From positions 1 to 27,012 of the IMG/VR virus record IMGVR_UViG_3300015192_000006: a stretch of DNA of 27,012 nt. One strand, given 5' to 3'. Source of the stretch: a virus. A program made the translations under genes and the position numbers. A model generated the notes under the pieces. That model had not been told where the DNA came from. It made no database searches and worked only from the letters and a program-made list of their open reading frames with translations. Shown here one piece after another: positions 1-6,699 of this stretch (positions within the stretch are counted from its first letter, which is position 1; each line of letters begins with the position of its first letter).

Positions 1-15
1 GATTCGACCGACCAT
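1..15 (-). CDS. Start of a further gene, cut by the window edge
   Basis: Only the first five codons are present (M-V-G-R-I). An AAGGAG Shine-Dalgarno sequence lies about 7 nt upstream of the ATG on the minus strand, and the gene follows the stop of the preceding gene by about 20 nt, so a real gene start is likely. Nothing can be said of its product. Confidence 0.55.
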
Positions 16-35
16 TGGGTACTCCTTCGTGTTTT

Positions 36-587
36 TTATCGGATCATTCGGGTGAATATTTCGACCGTAAGTCCGACGAGAGCGGCGGTCGAAAATATCG
101 CTGAGATGATTTGCCCCGTGGACCAGTTGGACTGGGTGCGGTTCTCGGTGGACTGGGTTTTGATCGCAGCAATCTCGATGACTGCTCGTTCGAGTGGAGC
201 GATTCGACCGACGAGGGCTGCCGTGGAGGCATCGGCGGCGGTCTTGGTCGCTATTGCTGTGGACTCCACTCTCTCAGCAAGGGCCTCTGCGGCCTTGTCG
301 AACCGTGCGGCAAGTGCTCCAGCGGTACCCTCTGCGCGGGTGCTGGCGAGACTGACTGACTCCGCATTGGCATTGAACAGCGCGTCAATACGCTTCGCCT
401 CTGATACGAGGATGCCGTCAATGCGCCTGGTCTCTGCGGTGGCCCGTTCTTCGTATCGACGATCGCGCTCGTCGATGAACTTCTCCATGTCGCTGAGCCA
501 TTGGGAGAACAGCGCGGTCATGCCACTCACGGAGAGGCTGTCACCGTTGGTGAGCTTGCGGCGATCAGACTGGGGTGTGGGGTTCAA
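36..587 (-). CDS. Coiled-coil protein with C-terminal membrane anchor
   Basis: This 183-residue protein is not assigned to a named family. Residues 35-150 are rich in Ala, Glu, Arg and Lys and look like a long helical coiled coil. Residues about 157-178 form a hydrophobic segment followed by a short basic tail (TRMIR), which fits a single membrane anchor. Phages often carry proteins of this layout (coiled coil then one transmembrane helix) next to tail and lysis genes, so a holin-like or spanin-like role is possible but is inference. The start shown is a TTG overlapping the TGA of the upstream gene. Neither it nor the alternative ATG at 521 (residue 23) has a strong ribosome binding site, so the N-terminus is uncertain. 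Confidence 0.7.
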   Translation of the reverse strand: MNPTPQSDRRKLTNGDSLSVSGMTALFSQWLSDMEKFIDERDRRYEERATAETRRIDGILVSEAKRIDALFNANAESVSLASTRAEGTAGALAARFDKAAEALAERVESTAIATKTAADASTAALVGRIAPLERAVIEIAAIKTQSTENRTQSNWSTGQIISAIFSTAALVGLTVEIFTRMIR

Positions 588-973
588 TGCCCGAACACTT
601 CAGGTGAAGCGTCGTGCAGGCTCTTGTTGTCGGTGTGGTGCTTGTGGCCTGCGTCGGTGAAGTCCTTCTCAGCCTTCGCCGAGTGAAGGTTCTTGCCCTT
701 CAAGACTTCGGCCTTGACCTTCGCCCTGTCCAGAGCGGTCATCGCGGCAAAGGCCGCAGGGTCCACAGCCTTGATGGCGTCGTGGTGGGCTTGGACCTCG
801 GCGTCGATGTCTGCCTGCTCATGGAACGTCACCCGTTGGGTGGTGCCGTAGGTGCAGACCTTGCCATTGGCCTTGACCGCATTGCAGGCGTCGGTCGCCC
901 CGCAGGCATGTGTTGCTTTGTCCCCGCAGAGGACGGCATCGAGGCAGCCGTGAGTGATAGATACAGTTTTCAT
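584..973 (-). CDS. Cys/His-rich small protein of unknown function
   Basis: This is a 129-residue protein that I do not recognise. The N-terminal 40 residues contain five cysteines (positions 10, 16, 24, 30, 40), suggesting metal binding or disulphides. The middle is helical and Ala/Lys/Asp-rich. The C-terminal 35 residues hold many histidines (AGHKHHTDNK), a second possible metal site. The ATG start has a clear AAGGAG ribosome binding site that overlaps the stop codon of the upstream gene. It lies between small virion-protein paralogues and a membrane-anchored coiled-coil protein, so it belongs to the same late transcript. Confidence 0.75.
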   Translation of the reverse strand: MKTVSITHGCLDAVLCGDKATHACGATDACNAVKANGKVCTYGTTQRVTFHEQADIDAEVQAHHDAIKAVDPAAFAAMTALDRAKVKAEVLKGKNLHSAKAEKDFTDAGHKHHTDNKSLHDASPEVFGH

Positions 974-982
974 CGTGTCTCC

Positions 983-1408
983 TTACGCGCCAGTTCGGAC
1001 GAATGAGCAGGATTGGAGGAAGCCGTAGTAGTTGGACGCCGAAGCGTTCTTTGTTGCCATGAGAGCCTGAAAAGTTTTGACTGCCTGAGCGGCCACGACA
1101 AGTCCGGTGAGTTCGGTGTAGACGTTACGCGAGAGGGCCACCGAGTATCCGTCGATCGTACCCTGACTAACGCCGTTGAACTGGAGCGTGTAGATGCCAT
1201 TGACGTCTTGGGTAACACCGATAATGGCAATCTTCCATGTGCCACTATCGAGCCAGACATCCCATGTGGCCTCTTCGTTCTGCGTCCCGCCAGATTGGTG
1301 ATGGCCCATCCCAAGTTCGAGTGAGACTGTGTTCCGCGTCCATGTCCCCACCGTGCTCTTGGTGCCCTGCCAGGGGAAGAAGGTCAGCGTTGTGGCTCCT
1401 GCGCTCAT
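983..1408 (-). CDS. Small tail or fibre-associated protein, paralogue B
   Basis: This 141-residue protein is clearly related to the 154-residue product of the gene immediately upstream. Shared landmarks, in the same order, are PWxGTKS (residues 12-18), WLDxGTxK (52-59), a YTExTG block (97-102), KT.Q..MATKNAS.S.Y.G.LQS (111-133) and the identical C-terminal RTGA. The composition (Thr, Ser, Gly, aromatic and beta-prone) fits an extracellular beta-sandwich virion protein; the exact role is unknown. The ATG overlaps the upstream TGA by 4 nt (ATGA), so translation is likely coupled. A longer in-frame reading upstream exists, but it only covers the other frame of the paralogue, so this start is preferred. 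Confidence 0.8.
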   Translation of the reverse strand: MSAGATTLTFFPWQGTKSTVGTWTRNTVSLELGMGHHQSGGTQNEEATWDVWLDSGTWKIAIIGVTQDVNGIYTLQFNGVSQGTIDGYSVALSRNVYTELTGLVVAAQAVKTFQALMATKNASASNYYGFLQSCSFVRTGA

Positions 1409-1869
1409 GCTCCGGTCCTTATCAGGGCGAGAGACTGAAGCGACCCGCCGTAGGCGCTGCTGGATGCGTTCTTGGTAGCCATCGACACCTGTACGGTCTT
1501 GAGTCCTGATGTCACAACGATCCCAGTGACTTCGGTGTAGGCGTTGTCGGCGGCTGCTCCGGCGTAGGAATCGACAGTCTGTGTTCCGTTGATGCCAGTG
1601 ATATTGAAGATGCCCCGGTCCGTACCGGTCGCACAGAGGAGCGCAACCTTGTACGTTCCGGTATCCAGCCATTGGTCTTGCGTGAACAGGTTGTTCTGCG
1701 CGGTCGTAGCGGTGTCCAAGCGTCCACCGCCAAGTTCTGCGGACGACTGGGTGCGAGTGGCAAAGAGCGTATTGCTCTTTGTCCCCATCCACGGCGTGAT
1801 GAACACCGAAAAACCCGGAGTGGCCGAGGCGGAAGCGCTGCTAGCAGTAAGCCACCACATCAAACTCAT
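1405..1869 (-). CDS. Small tail or fibre-associated protein, paralogue A
   Basis: This 154-residue protein has an N-terminal stretch (MSLMWWLTASSASASATPG) that is hydrophobic and small-residue-rich. It could be a weak signal or anchor, though it lacks early positive charge. The rest (about 25-154) is beta-prone and parallels the following gene: PWMGTKS (26-32), WLDTGTYK (67-74), YTEVTG (111-116), MATKNAS (130-136), and the C-terminus RTGA. The start codon overlaps the stop of the HNH gene in a TGATG arrangement. It probably forms a small beta-domain decorating the tail or capsid; this is inference from context and composition. Confidence 0.8.
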   Translation of the reverse strand: MSLMWWLTASSASASATPGFSVFITPWMGTKSNTLFATRTQSSAELGGGRLDTATTAQNNLFTQDQWLDTGTYKVALLCATGTDRGIFNITGINGTQTVDSYAGAAADNAYTEVTGIVVTSGLKTVQVSMATKNASSSAYGGSLQSLALIRTGA

Positions 1870-2396
1870 CAGGCGCTCCTAGCGAGGTACTTGAGATTGC
1901 GTCCGAACGATGGCGTCTTGCGGTGGCACGGCGCACAAAGCGTCCTGCCGTTGTTCAGATCGAGGCGCAGCTCGGGATATTGCGCCAGCGACTTGATGTG
2001 ATCGGCGTGGATGTCACGGCCACGCCCCTGCGTTCCACAAAGCTGGCAGGTGTAATGGTCGCGCCGCTTGACGCGAACGGCCCACGACATGGATGCCCAT
2101 GTGAAACGAAGGCCGCGAACTGGCTGTCCGCCGTTCCAGTTGTGATGGTCTGGGCCGCGACGGTATGGGATGCAGGGGCGAGAACAGTAGGTTCGAGCAT
2201 CCCACGCCTTGCCACGAATACCCGCCAACTCGATCTTGAAGAACTGCTTTTTGCATGTGGGACAGGTCTTTTGGTCCGCAGACCGCTGGCCCACATAAAG
2301 ACAGGCGCGAGAGCAGAATCGCTTGGCCTCCCACGCCCGCCGACACTCGTTTGCACGACGAACCAGAACCTCATGACACGTTTCACACGTTCGCAT
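1869..2396 (-). CDS. Free-standing HNH endonuclease with zinc-finger N-terminus
   Basis: This 175-residue protein carries a C-terminal HNH nuclease motif. CQLC (117-120) and CAPC (154-157) are zinc-binding pairs, HADH (130-133) holds the catalytic histidines, and N148/N149 and H158 complete the His-Asn-His pattern. N-terminal to it are two more treble-clef-like cysteine sets: C4/C7 with C28/C32, and C45/C48 with C71/C75. HNH proteins of this type nick DNA and often act as homing endonucleases in phages. Its place between two tail-type genes fits a mobile insertion, although both junctions are precise 1-nt overlaps (TGATG), so it has become part of the operon. The start at 2396 was chosen because upstream in-frame sequence overlaps the previous gene and reads as shadow (His-rich). 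Confidence 0.9.
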   Translation of the reverse strand: MRTCETCHEVLVRRANECRRAWEAKRFCSRACLYVGQRSADQKTCPTCKKQFFKIELAGIRGKAWDARTYCSRPCIPYRRGPDHHNWNGGQPVRGLRFTWASMSWAVRVKRRDHYTCQLCGTQGRGRDIHADHIKSLAQYPELRLDLNNGRTLCAPCHRKTPSFGRNLKYLARSA

Positions 2397-3031
2397 CAAA
2401 AGTTCAATGTGCTCGTACCAAAGTACGAAGTGCCGTCGTATGTAAGGGTGATGATGTCGGTCTTGTTGATGGCAGTCGTGAGAGTCGGGGTCGTGCCACC
2501 AGGCCATTTGACCGTGGGCCACGTGACGATCCGAGAGCCTGTGGCGTCCTGCGTGAGGATGAGCTGGTACTCACTTCCTGCGGTCGGGTTGGCGAAGGTG
2601 AAGGTGATCGCACCGGCGAGGGTGGCGGTGATCCGGTTGCCGAGGGCAAAGTTGATGGCCGTCGTACCAACGGTGAGCGAGCCAAGCGCCTGAACAGTCA
2701 TCCGCCGCTGATCGACGGCAGCCAATGTACCGGCGGCACTTACCGTGGCGGCTGTGCTGACTCCCGCAGTCGTCTGAACGCTCGCATCTGCGAACACCAG
2801 CGACCCATCAGCGCGGATGGCGAACTTCACCGTTCCGGCGTTGTTCTTGACGGCCAGGAGTTGCGTTGCGGCGGCGGGGTCGGAGGAGGGCTGGAGGGCG
2901 ATGGCTCCGGCGGCGTTGTAGATAAGCGTCAGGGCCTGCCCTGAACCGGAGACTCCGGTGAGGAAGTTCACGATGCCAGAGACATCGGTACTGAGGATGC
3001 GGTCTCCCGCAGCCGGTGAGTTCATTGGCAT
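2396..3031 (-). CDS. Tail fibre or spike-like structural protein
   Basis: This 211-residue, Ala/Thr/Gly-rich, beta-prone protein is typical of short phage tail fibre or baseplate-wedge accessories. Residues about 70-95 (FAIRADGSLVFADASVQTTAG) resemble the FxVxxDGxLxF...QTTAG turn found near the start of many fibre shaft domains. The C-terminal half (GNRITATLAGAITFTFANP, then WPTVKWPGGT) resembles a beta-sandwich domain common in uncultured-phage fibres. The ATG has a GGAG ribosome binding site 7 nt upstream; a second ATG two codons later is possible. It follows the 629-residue tail gene and overlaps the HNH gene by 1 nt. Confidence 0.75.
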   Translation of the reverse strand: MPMNSPAAGDRILSTDVSGIVNFLTGVSGSGQALTLIYNAAGAIALQPSSDPAAATQLLAVKNNAGTVKFAIRADGSLVFADASVQTTAGVSTAATVSAAGTLAAVDQRRMTVQALGSLTVGTTAINFALGNRITATLAGAITFTFANPTAGSEYQLILTQDATGSRIVTWPTVKWPGGTTPTLTTAINKTDIITLTYDGTSYFGTSTLNF

Positions 3032-3042
3032 CTAGTTGCTCC

Positions 3043-4932
3043 TCATGAGTAGTACGCCACAAAGGCATCCGTGCCATTGCTGTATTTCGCTGCTTGGTCG
3101 TAAACGACAGTCGCGGAGTTGTATCGGAAGACGCCGTTTCCTGAGCGCCATTCCAAGAGGGTCACCGGAACACCCCAGACGGTCTCGTCACCATCGAGCA
3201 CCATCTCCTGGTTCCCGATCTCCGTGACAAAGACAGTCCAGATGCGGTTGTCTTTGTCGGTGAACGACACAGGAATGACCGAATCACGCGCAGACTCGAT
3301 GGCCTTCAGTTGGTCGAGCGCGCCCTTGTCGATGTTCGGCAGCGACCCACGAGAGGCTTCGACCATGAAGGTCCATTGCTTCTTGCGCTCGAACCGCAAC
3401 TGGTAGTGACGAGAGAACGGCAGGACACGGGGGGTCTGGGCCGATGAGTCGGTGGTCAGTTTCAGGTGGAGCTGGATGCGCCGACCCTGCGTCGTGGATG
3501 GGAAGTAGATGGAGGACAGACCGGAGGTGGTGACCCGCTTGAGTGGGGTATCCGCTCCACCATCGAGGGCGTAGGACAGGTCCACATAGCGGGCCGTGGT
3601 GACGTTATCGACCTCGAACTTGTAGGACAACTGGGCCTTCGGGGTGTCCTCGAACGTGTCGGCCTCGACCGGCATATACAAGTCGCCGGTCGTGGCGAAC
3701 AGGTAGTTGGAGTCCACATACGGGTTGATGGTGTCCAGCGGCAGGACAAAATACTTCATGGTGGTACCTTCGGAGTACCAGATGCGCGGGTTGCCGCTCA
3801 TATCCTGGAACCGACCGAGGGCGGTGATCGCAGTCGTGCCGGTGAGGGCCAACTGATGCCAGCCCTGACCGGGTGCAGGGTTGTAGTCGTAGGCGGTGAT
3901 GTAGTAGTTGCCTGAGTTCGCGGCGAGGACGCCGTAGAGGAAGTCCACGTCAGCCCACAGGGCTTTGATCTTCCCCCGAACCTCGCTCGATGAACCTTTG
4001 GAAATGGACGGGGCGATGACATCCGCAGAGCGGGTGGGCTTGCCCTCGGTCTGAACGGCGTCGGCGGTGTAGGTCCAAACAGCCGGTCCGACCGGGAGGA
4101 ACAACTTGCCACGGGCAGGCTTGCCACCCTGACAGTTCTGAGCCGACAGGCGCTGGCCCAGTTCCGCAAGGCGGTTGCGGACGGTCGTGCCGTCGTACTC
4201 GAACAGCCCCTCGGGCTTGCCGGTGTGAGGGTTGCCGTTGTAGTCGGTGAGCATCGTCGCAGTCTTGGTCGCATCGCCCAGCGCCACGGCAGTCGTCCAG
4301 GTGGTGCCGTTGGTCGAGGAAGACAACTGGTTGGCGCTGAACACCCGCCACAACTGGTTGCCGATCAGGGCCATGAGTTGGGCCTTGATGCCAGCAGCGG
4401 GCTGGGTCCACACGCCTGAGGTGTCACGGGACCAGTAATCGACCGCACCGCCCGCGCCCACGACAAGGGCCGAGGCGAACACCGTCGCGCAGCCATTGAC
4501 TGCGACGGCAGTAGCGCCCATGTCTTTGTCCACGTCCCAGTTCACGGTGCCTGAGTTCCAGATGTGGACGTAGCGGGCACCGATGGCAAACCACGAGCCG
4601 TTGAACTCGATGGTCTGGTTCTTCGCTTCGGGCGTGGTCATGGTGGTCGTTGACAACTGCGGGCCGAGGATGAGCTGCCCACGAACGCGGGCGTCGATGC
4701 TCTTGGAATAGTGGTAGCGGTCGGCGTCGGAGTTGTCCCGAATCTCCCCCAGCCCGTAGCCCAAGTGCCACGACTTCACCGAGGCGATGAACTCATTAGC
4801 CCGGTCGGCAGGCGAGAGGATGCCCGAACGAATCTGCGAGGCAAGCGCCGGCAGTTCGGCCACCTTGTATTGGATGACCTTGTAGACCGCCGAGTCGAGC
4901 GTGACGGACTCTGTCCGTCCACGGACTGGCAC
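3043..4932 (-). CDS. Large tail protein, possibly tail nozzle (T7 gp12-like)
   Basis: This 629-residue soluble beta-rich protein is full of aromatic and Gly/Thr turns. Repeated short strands with W-T, Y-F and NG turns (for example FNGSWFAIGARYVHIWNSGT and ANQLSSSTNGTTWTTA) suggest a beta-propeller core between about residues 90 and 420. A beta-sandwich follows from about 420 to 560, and the C-terminal 65 residues (VFRYNSATVVYDQ) are again beta. In short-tailed phages a protein of 600-800 residues directly following the adaptor gene is usually the tail nozzle; by position this is the best call, but there is no diagnostic motif. GTG start next to the upstream TAG, with no strong Shine-Dalgarno, so expression may depend on coupling. 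Confidence 0.6.
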   Translation of the reverse strand: MPVRGRTESVTLDSAVYKVIQYKVAELPALASQIRSGILSPADRANEFIASVKSWHLGYGLGEIRDNSDADRYHYSKSIDARVRGQLILGPQLSTTTMTTPEAKNQTIEFNGSWFAIGARYVHIWNSGTVNWDVDKDMGATAVAVNGCATVFASALVVGAGGAVDYWSRDTSGVWTQPAAGIKAQLMALIGNQLWRVFSANQLSSSTNGTTWTTAVALGDATKTATMLTDYNGNPHTGKPEGLFEYDGTTVRNRLAELGQRLSAQNCQGGKPARGKLFLPVGPAVWTYTADAVQTEGKPTRSADVIAPSISKGSSSEVRGKIKALWADVDFLYGVLAANSGNYYITAYDYNPAPGQGWHQLALTGTTAITALGRFQDMSGNPRIWYSEGTTMKYFVLPLDTINPYVDSNYLFATTGDLYMPVEADTFEDTPKAQLSYKFEVDNVTTARYVDLSYALDGGADTPLKRVTTSGLSSIYFPSTTQGRRIQLHLKLTTDSSAQTPRVLPFSRHYQLRFERKKQWTFMVEASRGSLPNIDKGALDQLKAIESARDSVIPVSFTDKDNRIWTVFVTEIGNQEMVLDGDETVWGVPVTLLEWRSGNGVFRYNSATVVYDQAAKYSNGTDAFVAYYS

Positions 4933-5820
4933 CTACGGATATCTCAATGTGTTGTATGCACGGAACTGCGTCCGCTTGAGCGGCTTCTCCGGCATCACCT
5001 GCTGGAGTTGCTTGCGAAGTTTGTCCGCTTCACCGGCCCACTTCTGGACCTCGCCATCAGCATCCTTACGTCCGATGTCGGCGGAACGCGAGGACTCGAT
5101 GCGCCAGAGTTCGGTGATGGCTTGGGCGTAGAACCATTCCTGCTCTGGGCGGTCCAGTTGGACGTAGTCCGTACCAGTGGCGACGGCCTGAAGCGGCGCG
5201 GCGTAGACCACTCGCAGCAGGCGGTTGGTCTGGGGGTTGAAGTTCAGTTGGAGCTTCTTGAGCGTGGCCTGCGCGGTGGTGTCGTAGGTCTCGATGGTGT
5301 CGTACATCTGCGGTGAGAGCACCTGATACGGCCAGTCGGTGTTCGCCGCAAGGGTGAACTTCTGGTACTCCACTCGCAGGATCGAGTCGCCCCCGACGAA
5401 GTCCGGCCCGGTCGGCAGGGCGTAGGTCAGGGTGTCCTGCGTGGCGGTGAAGGTGAACCGACCGTGGTAGTAGAAGTAGGGGTAGGACTTCAGCAGCGCG
5501 GAGTTGGAGGCATTCATGATGTCCTGCGGGCTGAACCGGCGGTACAGCTCGTAGGAATCTCCCGACACGACTGCCGCTGTCGCGGCGCTGTAGAGCGTCA
5601 GTTGGGTGGAAGACGATGTCGATGCCGAGACCTTGCGGACCAGTCCATTGTTCGTCCCTGAAGTGAACTGGACCGAGGCTTCGTTCCAGTAGTTATCGAC
5701 GTAGTTCAGGTTGTTGGCATCCACAACGGTCGTGGTGGAGCCGCCCGTGGCCGTAGACATGACGAACTGAGCCGCACGCTTGGCGATCTCCTGACGGGCG
5801 GTGGCAAAGGTTACGGCCAT
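4933..5820 (-). CDS. Head-tail adaptor-like structural protein
   Basis: This 295-residue protein starts with helix-forming residues (FATARQEIAKRAAQ), has a beta-rich insertion at about 30-95 (NEASVQFTSGTNNGLVRKVSAS, a DNA-surface-type beta fold), and then returns to a helical and beta core with many tyrosines (SYPYFYYHGRF). The segment with YALPTGPDFVGGDSILRVEY and LSPQMYDTIETYD is reminiscent of gp4/gp11-type adaptors that link portal to nozzle in podoviruses, and the long helical C-terminus (205-285) ends in a basic tail. The GGAG ribosome binding site overlaps the stop codon of the upstream glycosyltransferase gene. The assignment rests on position, size and general resemblance. Confidence 0.6.
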   Translation of the reverse strand: MAVTFATARQEIAKRAAQFVMSTATGGSTTTVVDANNLNYVDNYWNEASVQFTSGTNNGLVRKVSASTSSSTQLTLYSAATAAVVSGDSYELYRRFSPQDIMNASNSALLKSYPYFYYHGRFTFTATQDTLTYALPTGPDFVGGDSILRVEYQKFTLAANTDWPYQVLSPQMYDTIETYDTTAQATLKKLQLNFNPQTNRLLRVVYAAPLQAVATGTDYVQLDRPEQEWFYAQAITELWRIESSRSADIGRKDADGEVQKWAGEADKLRKQLQQVMPEKPLKRTQFRAYNTLRYP

Positions 5821-5829
5821 ACGAGTCTC

Positions 5830-6699
5830 CTACATGCTTGCGACGAGGTACTTGCGAGCGACTACGGACCAGTCATAGGACCGCGCGAACAACTGCCCGC
5901 GCTTGGACGTTTCCGCCCAGAGCGTGGGGCTCTCTAGGAGTCGGTCGATGTGCTCTGACCAAAGGCTGTAGTCGATTGGTCTCGGGAGGATGACGGACAC
6001 ATCTGACCACAGTTCGGACAGCGCACCGGAGTCTGAAGCGATGACAGGAGTTCCGGCAGCGAGGGCTTCCAAGACAGCCATGCAGAAGAACTCAGATTCG
6101 CGGACGGGGTCGCAGGGGTGGATGAGAACCTGAGCACTTTGCTGAATGCGGACCAGGTCCGGGCGAGAAATGTCCCGACGGTACGTCGCCAGAAAGTCAT
6201 ACCGCCGCCCGATGCGCTCGGCATGGTGTCCTCCACGATCAGGAGAGGACGTGTAGAGAACACGACGTTCGAGGCGTGGCTGAGGGTCTTTGTAGTCCGA
6301 GATGCGGACTCCCCCACCGATGTGTAGACCGTCCGGTTCTCCACTTAGTTCAGCATGGGTCTTGGAGAGGTAGATGCGTCGGTCGAAGTCTTTGTGTCGG
6401 GGAGGATCACTCCGACAGGAAACAAGAACGACACGCTCCGCGTCGTCCCTGCGGTCGTAGTCATCAAAGCAGAACAGGAGGTCGTATCGCTCGTCGTGAT
6501 GATCCGGGCCGACCCATCGGACTCCGCGATAGGGAGTTTCAGGAGTTTGATAGGGGAGGCGAACCGTAACGTCGTGTCCCTGCGTAGCAAGTTCCGCAGC
6601 CAATTCAGTCGCAAGATGTTCACTCCCTCCAATGGCCGTAGCCCACGGCCAGTTGGGCCAAAAGTTCTCAGTCCAGCCGGTGCTAAATCCGATCTTCAT
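5830..6699 (-). CDS. Compact GT-B (GT4-like) glycosyltransferase
   Basis: This 289-residue protein begins with a Rossmann strand (MKIGFSTGW) and the donor-side loop IGGSE (residues 23-27), as in GT4 enzymes. A YTSSPDRGG motif (149-157) closely matches ASSPDRG in the larger neighbouring fusion, and an E-x7-E motif (E203, E211) followed by AAGTPVIASDSGALSE marks the nucleotide-sugar site. GT4 enzymes move a sugar from a nucleotide donor to an acceptor with retention. It is shorter than usual: only about 50 residues separate SSPDRG from E-x7-E, against about 90 in the fusion, so part of the C-terminal domain is missing. It overlaps the fusion gene by 4 nt (ATGA). Donor and acceptor cannot be read from sequence; a virion protein or the glycan begun by the fusion is inferred. 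Confidence 0.85.
   Translation of the reverse strand: MKIGFSTGWTENFWPNWPWATAIGGSEHLATELAAELATQGHDVTVRLPYQTPETPYRGVRWVGPDHHDERYDLLFCFDDYDRRDDAERVVLVSCRSDPPRHKDFDRRIYLSKTHAELSGEPDGLHIGGGVRISDYKDPQPRLERRVLYTSSPDRGGHHAERIGRRYDFLATYRRDISRPDLVRIQQSAQVLIHPCDPVRESEFFCMAVLEALAAGTPVIASDSGALSELWSDVSVILPRPIDYSLWSEHIDRLLESPTLWAETSKRGQLFARSYDWSVVARKYLVASM

Noticed and set aside
52-660. Plus-strand open frame of 202 codons at the left end
   Set aside because: Opposite a minus-strand coiled-coil gene whose Ala-rich codons leave the other strand open; no domain or start signal.
1405-1408. Programmed frameshift joining the two small paralogues
   Set aside because: The junction is a simple ATGA stop-start overlap without a slippery heptamer; two separate proteins are expected.
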